NCBI RefSeq assembly: GCF_021190915.1
Contig: NZ_JAIOAP010000001.1
Span: forward strand, 310,001-374,000
Reading direction: 5' to 3'
From: Cohnella silvisoli
GTDB taxonomy: Bacteria; Bacillota; Bacilli; Paenibacillales; Paenibacillaceae
DNA: 64,000 bases
Each line of letters begins with the position of its first letter. Within the stretch, counting starts at the first letter, position 1. Under the pieces are notes generated by a model. The model was given only the letters and a program-made list of their open reading frames with translations. It was not told the DNA's origin and did no database searches. Below are positions 17,359 to 25,997 of this stretch, piece by piece. A program made the translations under genes and the position numbers.

Positions 17359-18246
17359 ATGGCTTCCATGGGTAAATTGTACCGACATCAAGCGAGAACA
17401 GGATACCTTTTCATAACACCTACCATCTTATTGTTCCTTATTTTTACGGTCATTCCGGTGTTCATGGCTTTCTATTTAAGTTTTACCAATTATGATGTTC
17501 TGAGCCGAATGGACTGGGTAGGCTTGGACAATTATCAAAGGTTATGGAAAGACACCTTGTACTGGAAAACTTTCAGGAACGTCAGCTACTATACGGTCGT
17601 CTTTATTCCGCTGAATATTATCATTTCAATGGGGATAGCCCTTCTTCTTAATTTTCGTAAAACGGGAGTAAAGCTGTTCCGTACGATGAACTACTTGCCT
17701 ACGTTAACTTCTGCGGTAGCTGCCGCAACGGTATGGGTGTGGCTTCTACATCCGGAATTCGGCCTGGTCAACGCATTGCTTGGATATTTAGGTATCGTCG
17801 GTCCGGCATGGCTGGCGCAAACGGAGACGGCTATGTTTTCGATCATACTCGTTACTTTGTGGCAATCCATCGGCTCCAATATGATCATCTATATTGCAGG
17901 TCTTCAAGGTATTCCGGATTACTTGTATGAATCGGCCAAATTGGACGGCGCCAATGCTTTTCACCGATTCAGGTACATCACCTTGCCGCAGCTTCGGCCT
18001 ACGACGTTTTTGGTGAGCACAATGTCCATTATCGGCGCGCTTCAACTGTTTGACCAAGCTTTCGTCCTAACCGAAGGCGGTCCTGCTAACGTGACCAAAA
18101 CACCCGTGTATCTGATTTACCAGCAAGGCTTTAACCAATTGCAAATGGGCTATGCATCCGCTCAGGCGTTCATTCTCGCTGTGGCGATTCTTATATTTTC
18201 TTTCATTAATATGCGCATTAACAAATCCGAGGAGTCGGTCGTATGA
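17359..18246 (+). CDS. Carbohydrate ABC transporter permease, MalF-like
   Basis: First inner-membrane subunit of the CUT1 importer. 295 residues with about six membrane segments, starting at GYLFITPTILLFLIFTVIPV. The EAA loop that contacts the ATPase reads YLYESAKLDGANAFHRFRYI followed by TLPQLRP. It overlaps the next permease by ATGA. No ATPase gene is nearby; Firmicutes commonly share one (MsmX/MsmK type) among CUT1 systems, so that subunit is probably encoded elsewhere. Confidence 0.95.
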   Translation: MASMGKLYRHQARTGYLFITPTILLFLIFTVIPVFMAFYLSFTNYDVLSRMDWVGLDNYQRLWKDTLYWKTFRNVSYYTVVFIPLNIIISMGIALLLNFRKTGVKLFRTMNYLPTLTSAVAAATVWVWLLHPEFGLVNALLGYLGIVGPAWLAQTETAMFSIILVTLWQSIGSNMIIYIAGLQGIPDYLYESAKLDGANAFHRFRYITLPQLRPTTFLVSTMSIIGALQLFDQAFVLTEGGPANVTKTPVYLIYQQGFNQLQMGYASAQAFILAVAILIFSFINMRINKSEESVV

Positions 18247-19124
18247 AAAGACGTTTCTTGACGGTTCGCTTGTTATGGAATGTCCTGTTCTATGTGTTGA
18301 GTATCGGTATTGCAGTGTTCATGTTCCTGCCTTTCTTTTGGAGTCTGATCACCTCTTTCAAGCCGAGTGAAGATATTTTCTCAATGCCGATCCGTTGGTT
18401 ACCCTCTAAAATTTCTTTGGAGCATTATCGGACCGCTTTCACTACCGTTCCGTTCGGACTCTATTTTTGGAATACTTTGGTTTTGGCGGTTTTGGGGGTT
18501 ATCGCAAACCTCTTTTTTGGCTCCTTAAGCGGCTATGCTTTCGCCAAACTGCCTTTTCGCCTGAACAAAATATTGTTTCTCGTGCTGCTGTCGGCCATGA
18601 TGATACCGGGCGTTGTTACTTTGATTCCGAGTTTCTACGTGCTGAAACATTTTCCTTTCATTGGAGGAAACGATTGGTACGGCGCGGGCGGCAACGGCTT
18701 GCTGAACACGATCTGGGGAGTTGTTTTGCCGGGGGCATCCGGGTCGTTTGCCGTGTTCTTCATGAGACAATTTTTCCTTACGCTCCCCTCGGATATGATG
18801 GAGATGGCGCGTCTTGAAGGGAGCAGCGAATTTCGCATTTTCCGGAGTATTTATCTCCCCCTGACCAAGCCGGCACTGGCAACACTGGGTATCTTTACGT
18901 TTCAGGCGGGCTGGAACAGCTTCTTATGGCCGATGATCGTACTGAACGATCCGAATAAAGCGACGATTCAGATGGGACTTCAGGCTTTCTCGTATAACCA
19001 TAAAACCGATTTCGGACCCGTAATGGCAGGGGCTATGGTTGCGATTTTACCTATTTTGATCCTGTTCGTGTTTTTACAAAAATATTTCGTGCAGGGCATC
19101 GCCTTTAGCGGAGTTAAAGGTTAA
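18243..19124 (+). CDS. Carbohydrate ABC transporter permease, MalG-like
   Basis: Second permease subunit of the CUT1 importer. 293 residues, six membrane segments, with LWNVLFYVLSIGIAVFMFLP at the N terminus. The EAA loop reads PSDMMEMARLEGSSEFRIFR then SIYLPLTKPALA. It ends QGIAFSGVKG, the usual tail for MalG-type subunits. Start overlaps the MalF-like gene by four bases, so subunits are translated in step. Confidence 0.95.
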   Translation: MKRRFLTVRLLWNVLFYVLSIGIAVFMFLPFFWSLITSFKPSEDIFSMPIRWLPSKISLEHYRTAFTTVPFGLYFWNTLVLAVLGVIANLFFGSLSGYAFAKLPFRLNKILFLVLLSAMMIPGVVTLIPSFYVLKHFPFIGGNDWYGAGGNGLLNTIWGVVLPGASGSFAVFFMRQFFLTLPSDMMEMARLEGSSEFRIFRSIYLPLTKPALATLGIFTFQAGWNSFLWPMIVLNDPNKATIQMGLQAFSYNHKTDFGPVMAGAMVAILPILILFVFLQKYFVQGIAFSGVKG

Positions 19125-19136
19125 GCAGGTGAAGCG

Positions 19137-20300
19137 ATGAATGCAGCAAAAGCTTGGAAGTTGGTCGTAATCGTACTCGTTATTTGCCTTGCGGGAGTTT
19201 TCTGGAAAATCGGATGGCTAGACCGTATTTGGGATAAGCCAGTGTCTGAGTCGACGGTGTGGAGCGAAAGGGCCGAAGAAGCCGAGCTGCAACTGAGCGA
19301 ATCTTTCTGGGATGAGAAACACCGGTTATACAACAATGCGTCTCCGTGCTTGCTTCAAACTTGCGATCATCCTTTTAACTATTGGTGGCTAGCGCATGCC
19401 GTCGAGCTCCAAGCCGATGCTTACGGCCGTACCGGAGATGAAGGATATAAGGAACGATTAAGCCAGCTGTACCAAGGGATTTTGGATCGAAATGTTGGCT
19501 TTTTTCCAAACGACTATTACGATGACATGGCTTGGATGGGTCTTGCCTGGCTGAAAGCGTACGACGTCACGGAAGACAATAGGTACAAGGAAGCCGTGCT
19601 TATCCTATGGAAAGATATCGAGACGGGCTGGAACGATAGCCAAGGCGGGGGAATCGCCTGGAGAAAAGAACAACAGGATTACAAAAACACGCCCGCCAAC
19701 GCGCCGTCATCCATTTTGGCCGCAAAACTGTATGAACGCTTTAAGGATCAGCAATATTTGGATTGGGCAACTAAGATCTACGATTGGCAAAAGAAGTCGT
19801 TAGTGGATCCGGATTCGGGACTCGTATGGGATGGGGTGAACCGGACCGGCGATGGCCATATCGATAAGGAATGGCAATTTTCATACAACCAAGGAACGTT
19901 TATTGGCGCCGGGGTGGAGCTATTCAGGGCAACGGGACAAGAACGTTATCTGGACGATGCCAAGAAGACGGCGACATTCGTTGTCAGGCAATTCGCCAAC
20001 GGTACGACGGGTATGCTTCCGTCCGAAGGGGACGGGGACGGCGCGTTGTTCAAGGGCATTCTCATTCGTTATTTGGGAGAACTCATTCAGGTCGACAAGC
20101 AACCCGAACCATGGGTCAAGCTGATTCGGGCGAACGCGGAAAGCCTATGGACTTATGGCAAAGAGAAAGACAAGGCTTTCTTCGGAAGCTCTTGGGGGCA
20201 AACGCCGGAGTCTCCCGTTCAGCTTAGCGCCTATCTAAGCGGCGTAATGCTGCTTGAAACGATGGCTCGGTTAGAGAGAGATGGAAAGTTGGATGAATAG
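19137..20300 (+). CDS. GH76 family protein with N-terminal membrane anchor
   Basis: Second GH76 enzyme, 387 residues. Unlike the other two it begins with a hydrophobic segment, KLVVIVLVICLAGVFWKIGW (residues 8-27), with no clear cleavage site, so it is probably a membrane-anchored extracellular mannanase. The catalytic domain follows from about residue 42, with the aspartate pair in YYDDMAWMGLAW at residues 129-130, and GGGIAWRKEQQDYKNTPANA, LVWDGVNRTGDG and GALFKGILIRYLG. The cysteines SPCLLQTCD match the other copies. It could cut mannan outside the cell into pieces for the transporter. Twelve bases separate it from the MalG-like gene. Confidence 0.9.
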   Translation: MNAAKAWKLVVIVLVICLAGVFWKIGWLDRIWDKPVSESTVWSERAEEAELQLSESFWDEKHRLYNNASPCLLQTCDHPFNYWWLAHAVELQADAYGRTGDEGYKERLSQLYQGILDRNVGFFPNDYYDDMAWMGLAWLKAYDVTEDNRYKEAVLILWKDIETGWNDSQGGGIAWRKEQQDYKNTPANAPSSILAAKLYERFKDQQYLDWATKIYDWQKKSLVDPDSGLVWDGVNRTGDGHIDKEWQFSYNQGTFIGAGVELFRATGQERYLDDAKKTATFVVRQFANGTTGMLPSEGDGDGALFKGILIRYLGELIQVDKQPEPWVKLIRANAESLWTYGKEKDKAFFGSSWGQTPESPVQLSAYLSGVMLLETMARLERDGKLDE

Positions 20301-21378
20301 GGAGAGTGCGACAACCATGATATGGGCTAACCGGGCAGACCAAGCGCAGCAAGCATTGGAAAACCTTTATTGGAACCCCGGCATTTCCATGTATGACATC
20401 GAAGTGCCTTGTCCGAACGGGGTTTGCAACACGATATTTCATTATTGGTGGATGGCGCATGCAGCCGACGCGTTAGTAGACGGGTTAAACCGAACGGGAG
20501 ACAGGGGTTATTCCGAACGTCTTGTGCAATTGCATACAGGCGTCCGCGCCAAAAATGGCGGTTCATATCCAAACTTGCTGTATGATGACATGGAATGGAT
20601 GGGGATCTCCTGGTTAAGGGCTTACGAGTCTACGGGCAACGCGGTTTTCAAAGAAACGGTGTTGGAGTTGTGGGAAGATATCAAGACCGGGTGGAATCCC
20701 GCCATGGGTGGAGGAATCGCTTGGCATAAGGAGCAGTTGGGGTATAAGAATACGCCGGCCAATGGTCCGGCAATCATTTTGGCGGCAAGACTAGCGCGTC
20801 AATTAGGAGATCCGGATGATCTCGTCTGGGCCGAGAAAATTTATGTGTGGCTGAAGAATAACCTGGTCGACCCGGAAACGGGTTTTGTCTGGGACGGAAT
20901 GAACCGCAACGGAGACGGAGAAATCGACAAGGATTGGAAGTTCACTTACTGCCAAGGCGTCTTTATCGGAGCTGCGGTCGAACTGTACCGGGTGACTGGC
21001 GATCTCTCTTATTTGCACGATGCATCGCGGACCGCGAAGGCGGCAATCGCGGAGCTGACGGACCCCGTAACCGGCTTGCTTCCGGATGAAGAGGATGGCG
21101 ACGGCGGGCTGTTCAAGGGCATCTTCGTCCGATACCTGGCAGAGCTGGTGGCGGAGAAGCCGGACGAGAAGGAAGCCATTGAGACGCTACGGATCAATGC
21201 CGTTTCCATGTGGGACAGGGGGCGCGGTGAAGGGAATGTATTGTTTAGCACCGACTGGTCATCCAAGCCTTCCCCGGATAAGGTAACGTTGAGCGCGCAA
21301 TTAAGCGGAATTTTCCTGTTGGAGCGCATGGCGGTCATTGAAAAAGGGCATAAAATTGCCGAATCGATGATCGGATAA
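20281..21378 (+). CDS. GH76 alpha-1,6-mannanase family protein, no signal peptide
   Basis: Third GH76 enzyme, 365 residues, with the aspartate pair in LLYDDMEWMGISW at residues 102-103, then GGGIAWHKEQLGYKNTPANG, FVWDGMNRNGDG, YCQGVFIGAAVELY and GGLFKGIFVRYLAEL. The CPNGVCN pair repeats the cysteine feature of the family here. No signal peptide, so probably cytoplasmic. It is closer to the first GH76 than to the anchored copy in these motifs. The start overlaps the preceding gene by 20 bases; ATG 20293 with GGAAAG upstream is an alternative. Last gene of the operon before a strong terminator. Confidence 0.9.
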   Translation: MESWMNRESATTMIWANRADQAQQALENLYWNPGISMYDIEVPCPNGVCNTIFHYWWMAHAADALVDGLNRTGDRGYSERLVQLHTGVRAKNGGSYPNLLYDDMEWMGISWLRAYESTGNAVFKETVLELWEDIKTGWNPAMGGGIAWHKEQLGYKNTPANGPAIILAARLARQLGDPDDLVWAEKIYVWLKNNLVDPETGFVWDGMNRNGDGEIDKDWKFTYCQGVFIGAAVELYRVTGDLSYLHDASRTAKAAIAELTDPVTGLLPDEEDGDGGLFKGIFVRYLAELVAEKPDEKEAIETLRINAVSMWDRGRGEGNVLFSTDWSSKPSPDKVTLSAQLSGIFLLERMAVIEKGHKIAESMIG

Positions 21379-21389
21379 TACGGTACGAC

Positions 21390-21429
21390 AAAAGGACTGC
21401 CTCAGGGTGACTTAGGGGGCAGTCCTTTT
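21390..21429 (+). terminator. Terminator of the mannan operon
   Basis: AAAAGGACTGCC and GGCAGTCCTTTT are perfect 12-base arms around a 16-base loop, ending in T. Confidence 0.95.
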
Positions 21430-21517
21430 CCATTCGGGTCGTGGATAGTGTCTAGCACTTATATTCGCTTAAATAGAATGTTGTGAAGCCACATCATTCT
21501 AAGGAGGCAAGCAACGG

Positions 21518-21880
21518 ATGCAAAGGAGAAAGCTTACAATAAGCAAGAAAGCAGCTTCTTCCCGACAGGCGCAAAGGCACGTGCATGAATTTGAAGGCAG
21601 CACTAAACTGGCTGAAGAAGGCGCAGATCGACATAACCATCGCTTCGCAGGCGTTACGGGGCAAGCGATTCGCGTAGGAAATAGTCATGTCCATGAAATC
21701 GATCTCACGAAAACGGATTTCTTGAACCATTTTCATAATCTGAGGAGGATAAGAACAGGACCGGCTATTCCGGTCGGAAATGGCAAACACGTCCATTTTG
21801 TAACAGGCCAAACGACATTAAATGATGGTCATGTGCACCGATTTAATTTCGCGACATTGATTCAGGCGCCTCTTGTTTGA
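21518..21880 (+). CDS. YmaF-family histidine-rich protein
   Basis: Small soluble protein of 120 residues of the YmaF family, known from Bacillus and Paenibacillus, function unknown. Histidines occur in repeated short motifs: RHVHEFEGST, DRHNHRFAGVTG, SHVHEIDL, NHFHNL, KHVHFVTG and GHVHRFNF. The HxH pairs suggest metal binding on a beta-repeat scaffold; this is inference. ATG follows AAGGAGG at about ten bases. It stands alone with its own terminator. Confidence 0.9.
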   Translation: MQRRKLTISKKAASSRQAQRHVHEFEGSTKLAEEGADRHNHRFAGVTGQAIRVGNSHVHEIDLTKTDFLNHFHNLRRIRTGPAIPVGNGKHVHFVTGQTTLNDGHVHRFNFATLIQAPLV

Positions 21881-21904
21881 AGAATGTATGATGTAGAAGC
21901 GTGG

Positions 21905-21932
21905 AACGCAGGCTTTGAAGTCTGCGTTTTTT
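21905..21932 (+). terminator. Terminator after the YmaF gene
   Basis: AACGCAG and CTGCGTT pair around a 10-base loop, followed by T. Confidence 0.8.
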
Positions 21933-22006
21933 CGCTATCCTCGTCTGAATCGTCTCCGATAAAAACGACAATCTTTGTCCCCAGGTACGACGAAGTCGTT
22001 TTGGCA

Positions 22007-22138
22007 GAAATAGAGCGTCTGAGTCGCTTTAAATCTCCGGATGAGGCACTTGTGGTGGAAATAGAGCGTCTGAGTCGCTTTAAATCGTCGGATGAGGCAC
22101 TTGTGGTGGAAATAGAGCGTCTGAGTCGCTTTAAATCG
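22007..22138. repeat. 51-bp tandem repeat array, 2.6 copies
   Basis: Copies at 22007-22057, 22058-22108 and a partial copy from 22109. Copies 1 and 2 differ at one or two positions. The unit begins GAAATAGAGCGTCTGAGTCG and contains AGCG-N7-CGCT. A plus-strand frame through the array would read 17-residue repeats starting EIERLSRFKS, but it has no ribosome site and is not called a gene. The period equals that of the unrelated array at 8634. Confidence 0.9.
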
Positions 22139-22247
22139 TGGAGCACCAAAAACACCAATATGTTCAGATTCTGGACCTACAGAGTCGCGCGGTCTAATTA
22201 GTCAAGGACGACGAAGCCGTTTTTTCTAGTCAATCAATAACATCAAA

Positions 22248-22550
22248 CTAAAGTCCTTTACCGCCAACTGGTCTTACCTTGGTTGCTTCGACTCCTGCTA
22301 TTAGCGGCATTGCGCGTTTAATGGATGCTTTTGTTGCTTCTTGAGCAAGGGACGCCTCATGCGCTTCCGGATGACTCCACATCTCTGTTACCCAAATAGT
22401 ATCAGGTTCGGTATCCGAGACGTTGACGATATATAAATCGCATTCCTTACCCAACTGTTCGGAATCCGTTCCTTCTAACAGAATGTTTACCAGAGCGTCT
22501 CGCTGACCGGGTTTAGCCGTGAATTTAACGTACATTCCGAATCTGCTCAA
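22248..22550 (-). CDS. Antibiotic biosynthesis monooxygenase (ABM) domain protein
   Basis: Small ferredoxin-like dimeric protein of about 100 residues. It begins SRFGMYVKFTAKPGQRDALV, the usual ABM start, continues LYIVNVSDTEPDTIWVTEMW and ends with a helix EATKASIKRAMPLIAGVEAT. Family members include quinol monooxygenases and heme-degrading enzymes; the conserved W and H residues of those are only partly present, so no activity is assigned. The TTG at 22550 follows GAGGTGAT, making it the best start; a GTG at 22559 overlaps that site. Monocistronic. Confidence 0.85.
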   Translation of the reverse strand: MSRFGMYVKFTAKPGQRDALVNILLEGTDSEQLGKECDLYIVNVSDTEPDTIWVTEMWSHPEAHEASLAQEATKASIKRAMPLIAGVEATKVRPVGGKGL

Positions 22551-22653
22551 TAGGATCACCTCTAACTGAATTTAGATATTAGTTATTATATTAATCTTTG
22601 AAAACGTAGCATTGTAAAAACGCGACAGCCTTGCAGAAAAAAGATCAAACAAT

Positions 22654-22684
22654 AACAGGCTGCCGGCATAATCGGCAGCCTGTT
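22654..22684 (-). terminator. Terminator between the Mo oxidoreductase and ABM genes
   Basis: AACAGGCTGCCG and CGGCAGCCTGTT are perfect 12-base arms with a 7-base loop. It ends the molybdopterin oxidoreductase transcript. Confidence 0.9.
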
Positions 22685-22709
22685 CAAAGGTAAGATAGTC
22701 CAACAAACG

Positions 22710-24746
22710 CTAAACTTTCTCGATATCCACGCGGGTCGAGAAAAAGGTCGCTCCGCCTCCCATGTCGGACAGGCGCTGGCTCGTCAGGGCATTGACCGCT
22801 TGAACGCCGTCGTTGCCGTGTTCCCACCATAAGCCTTGGCTTACGAGTACGCCGGGCAACACGTTGTTCGCGACTTTGACGGTTATACGGCATTCGCCCC
22901 GCGCGTTCCAGATACGAACGATGTCCCCATGCTGCAGCCCCCTGGCCGCAGCGTCTTCGGCGTGCATGTCGATCGTCGGTTGTTTCTCCAGCTTTTTCAG
23001 TCGATGCTGATTGCCGAATGTCGAGTTGATGAAGCTGTGGTTCGGGCCGGTGACGAGCAGGAAAGGCCACTCTTCCGGTTCGTTAATCGGAATATATTCG
23101 GGAACCGGGGGGAGCCCGGCTCGTAACATGGCAGCCGAATACAGCTCTATTTTGCCGGAAGGCGTCGGGATTCGGTCCGGGAAAAGGGATGGACGATCTA
23201 GCTTCATCTTCGCCCATCCGTCACGCTCCAACTCCTCGTAAGTTAGTCCATCTAGGAATGGCGAGTTGCGATCCAACGCTTGCCGGATCATCTGCTCCTC
23301 CGTAATGTCAAATACCTCAGGCTCAAACCCCATGTGGAGGCCAAGTTCCTTGAAAAGGGTGAAATTAGATTTACACTCGCCCATCACGTCGATAATCGGT
23401 TCATGCAATTGAAGGTATAAGTGCCAGTAGGAAGAGAATAAATCCCGATTCTCGAAGTGGCTTGTAGCCGGCAGGACCAAGTCCGCATATTTGCACGTGT
23501 CGGTCAGGAACAGATCGTGAACAACCGTAAATAAATCATCTCTCATCAAGCCTTGGCGTACTTGATTCTGATCGGGCGCGACGACTGCGGGATTGCTGTT
23601 GTATACGAAAAGAAAGTCGACTGCGGGATCGGAAGCGAGCAAAGCTTCGCCAAGACGATTCATGTTAATGGAGCGGACGTTCCGATCGGGCATCAGGTCC
23701 GGGCGCTCCACCTTAAAGGTGTTCATCGCGGAATAATAACTGTTGCCTTTAAGCGCGCCGCCGCCGAGAATGCCCCATTGTCCGGTTAAAGCCGGCAGGC
23801 ACGCAATCGCGCGAACAGCCATCCCGCCATTGTCGTGATGCTGCAAGCCGTTGCCGATTCGGATGAAAGAAGGGGTCGCGTTACCGTATTCGCGAGCAAG
23901 TGCGATGATATCCTCGGGCGGAATGCCCGTTATTTGCGAAACCCGCTCCGGAGGATATTGTTCGGCTTGGGCGACAAGCTCTTCGTAACCCTTCGCATAC
24001 TGGGCTATGAACTCATTATTCGTTAGCTTTTCCTTGATAAGCACGTGCATCATTCCGAGCGCTAAAGCCGTATCCGTACCCGGCAAGATCGGTATGAACT
24101 GGTCCGCCCATATCGAAGTCCGGTTCCGGTGAACGTCGATGTGAACGATTTTGGCTCCTCGTTTACGCGCTTCGTTCAAATACATAACTTGGTGCATGTT
24201 GGTCGAGACGATATTGCAGCCCCAGACGAGAACGAATTTCGAATGCACCGTGTCTTCGGGATCGATTCCGGCGGCGGCTCCCATCGTATAACGATAGCCT
24301 GCCGCGCCCGCGGCATTGCATATCGTGCGCTCGAGTTGGCTTGCGCCGAGCCGGTGGAAAAACCGGCGGTCCATTCCCTCGGCGTTCAGGATTCCCATGT
24401 TTCCGTAGAAGCTATAAGGGAGAATCGATTCCGGGCGATTGTCATCCATCGCAGCTTTAAACCGTTTAGTGATTTCCTCATAAGCTTCATCCCAGCTAAT
24501 CCGTTCGAATTCGAGTGTGCCTTTGGGGCCAGTTCTGCGCATCGGGTAGAGAAGTCTATCCGGATGATAGACTCGCTCGTTTAGGTGCCGTACTTTATTG
24601 CAAATCGCGCCTTGGGTAACCGGATGATCGGGATTGCCGTCAATGGACACGATAAGGTTGTTTTCTATTTTCACGTTTAAGCTGCAAGTGTCGGGACAGT
24701 CGAAAGGACAGACGGACCGAACGATCTTGCTTTCGATTGCTTGCAT
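22710..24746 (-). CDS. Molybdopterin-dependent oxidoreductase, DMSO reductase family
   Basis: Mo-bisPGD enzyme of the formate dehydrogenase/DMSO reductase superfamily, 678 residues. N-terminal [4Fe-4S] ligands are CPFDCPDTC and GAICNK. The Mo domain follows, with ERTICNAAGAAGYRYTMG near the metal-ligand position, LVWGCNIVSTNMHQ, and PILPGTDTALALGMMHVL. The C-terminal molydop-binding domain has LLVTGPNHSFINSTFGNQ, then DIVRIWNARGECRITVKV. No Tat signal and no electron-transfer subunit are adjacent, so it is a cytoplasmic single-subunit form. Reaction not assignable. ATG 24746 has AAAGGAG 13 bases upstream; the ORF also reads from 24782. It is divergent from the Asp-box/MoaD pair. Confidence 0.88.
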   Translation of the reverse strand: MQAIESKIVRSVCPFDCPDTCSLNVKIENNLIVSIDGNPDHPVTQGAICNKVRHLNERVYHPDRLLYPMRRTGPKGTLEFERISWDEAYEEITKRFKAAMDDNRPESILPYSFYGNMGILNAEGMDRRFFHRLGASQLERTICNAAGAAGYRYTMGAAAGIDPEDTVHSKFVLVWGCNIVSTNMHQVMYLNEARKRGAKIVHIDVHRNRTSIWADQFIPILPGTDTALALGMMHVLIKEKLTNNEFIAQYAKGYEELVAQAEQYPPERVSQITGIPPEDIIALAREYGNATPSFIRIGNGLQHHDNGGMAVRAIACLPALTGQWGILGGGALKGNSYYSAMNTFKVERPDLMPDRNVRSINMNRLGEALLASDPAVDFLFVYNSNPAVVAPDQNQVRQGLMRDDLFTVVHDLFLTDTCKYADLVLPATSHFENRDLFSSYWHLYLQLHEPIIDVMGECKSNFTLFKELGLHMGFEPEVFDITEEQMIRQALDRNSPFLDGLTYEELERDGWAKMKLDRPSLFPDRIPTPSGKIELYSAAMLRAGLPPVPEYIPINEPEEWPFLLVTGPNHSFINSTFGNQHRLKKLEKQPTIDMHAEDAAARGLQHGDIVRIWNARGECRITVKVANNVLPGVLVSQGLWWEHGNDGVQAVNALTSQRLSDMGGGATFFSTRVDIEKV

Positions 24747-24884
24747 GCTAAAGTTCACGCTCCTTTGCATTCCATTCAACAAGTATACAGTAAAATTTTC
24801 CTCAGAAATACTCGCGCAGACAGGAAATTCCTACCTTTTACCGAAGTTATGTATAGAGCAAATAAGCTGTCTGGAGGGAATTTC

Positions 24885-25997
24885 TTGGCCAAACGAGTGA
24901 AATTGTTGGTAGGAACGAACAAAGGCGTATTTGTCTATTCCACGAATGAAGACCGGAAGGATTGGAAGCTGAGCGGCCCTTTCTTGAGCGGTTGGGAAGC
25001 TTACAGCGTTCTTGGGGACAGCCGGAACGGACATACGCTGTTCGCCGGAACTTCCCATGCGGCTTACGGGCCGTCTATCCGCGTTAGCCATGACTTCGGC
25101 GAAACGTGGACGCAGATTGAAGAGGGACCTCGTTACTCCGAGGAGAGCGGGTTCTCGTTGAACCGGATTTGGCAATTGGTCAAAGGGGCGCCGTCCCAAC
25201 CGAATACTCTGTACGCGGGCGTCGAAGAAGCGGGATTGTTCGTGAGTCATGACAGCGGACATACGTGGAAGGAATTAAGCGGACTAACCAGCCATCCATC
25301 GCGGCCAGGTTGGTTTCCGGGAGCCGGAGGCATGTGCCTGCATACGATTGTCATCGATCCGAACCGTCCCGAGAGAATATGGGTGGCAATGTCCGCCGTT
25401 GGCGTGTTCCGATCCGAAGACGGAGGGGAGACGTGGGAAGCTAAAAATGCAGGTCTTGCGCGCGTGCCAACAGGACAGCCCTTCGAGGAGGTCGGTTATT
25501 GCATTCATAAAATGGCCCCGGATCCAGACAATCCGGATATCCTGTACATGCAAGAACATTGCGGCGTATTCAAATCCGAGGATGGCGGGGACAATTGGAC
25601 GCCGGATGAAGAAGGCCTGACCTTGAAAGAGGGGGATGAGCCGTTCGGATTTCCTTTTTGCGTCTCGCCTACGGGCGATTTGTTCCTCATTCCGCTCGAA
25701 AGCTCGGAGCAGCGTTCGATGAAAGACGGCAAATTGATCGTCTATCGCAGGCATAGGGACGAATCGCGTTGGTTGCCGATCGGAGACGTTCTTCCCGAAG
25801 AGAAAAGGCATGTCAGCGTACTCCGGGACGCGATGTCGGTCGACTCGCTGGACCCTTACGGCATCTACTTCGGCACCACTTCAGGCGAGTTGTTCTGTTC
25901 CTTGGATCGGGGCGTAAGCTGGGAGCGGTTGCCGGGGCAGCTTTCGCGTATTCTCTCCGTCAAACCTTGGATTGTTGAGGCTGAGGATGAGGATTGA
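24885..25997 (+). CDS. Asp-box (BNR) repeat beta-propeller, sialidase/photosystem-stability-like
   Basis: 370-residue soluble beta-propeller. Five Asp-box motifs are visible: SHDFGETW, SHDSGHTW, SEDGGETW, SEDGGDNW and SLDRGVSW. The N terminus VKLLVGTNKGVFVYS and the segments HTLFAGTSHAAYGPSIRVS and DPNRPERIWVAMSAVGVF are typical of exo-alpha-sialidase-like WD40/BNR proteins whose activity is unproven; no sialidase arginine triad is evident. TTG 24885 follows GGAGGG. It overlaps the MoaD-like gene by 11 bases, so the two are tightly coupled. No signal peptide, so a cytoplasmic role with the MoaD-like partner is more likely than sialic acid cleavage. Confidence 0.82.
   Translation: MAKRVKLLVGTNKGVFVYSTNEDRKDWKLSGPFLSGWEAYSVLGDSRNGHTLFAGTSHAAYGPSIRVSHDFGETWTQIEEGPRYSEESGFSLNRIWQLVKGAPSQPNTLYAGVEEAGLFVSHDSGHTWKELSGLTSHPSRPGWFPGAGGMCLHTIVIDPNRPERIWVAMSAVGVFRSEDGGETWEAKNAGLARVPTGQPFEEVGYCIHKMAPDPDNPDILYMQEHCGVFKSEDGGDNWTPDEEGLTLKEGDEPFGFPFCVSPTGDLFLIPLESSEQRSMKDGKLIVYRRHRDESRWLPIGDVLPEEKRHVSVLRDAMSVDSLDPYGIYFGTTSGELFCSLDRGVSWERLPGQLSRILSVKPWIVEAEDED

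Noticed and set aside
8634..22138. Possible CRISPR arrays
   Set aside because: Units are contiguous with no unique spacers, too few copies, and no cas genes in the window.
21884..22201. Open frame reading 17-residue repeats (EIERLSRFKS...) over the 51-bp array
   Set aside because: No ribosome site, created by tandem repeats whose length is a multiple of three; both strands stay open for the same reason.
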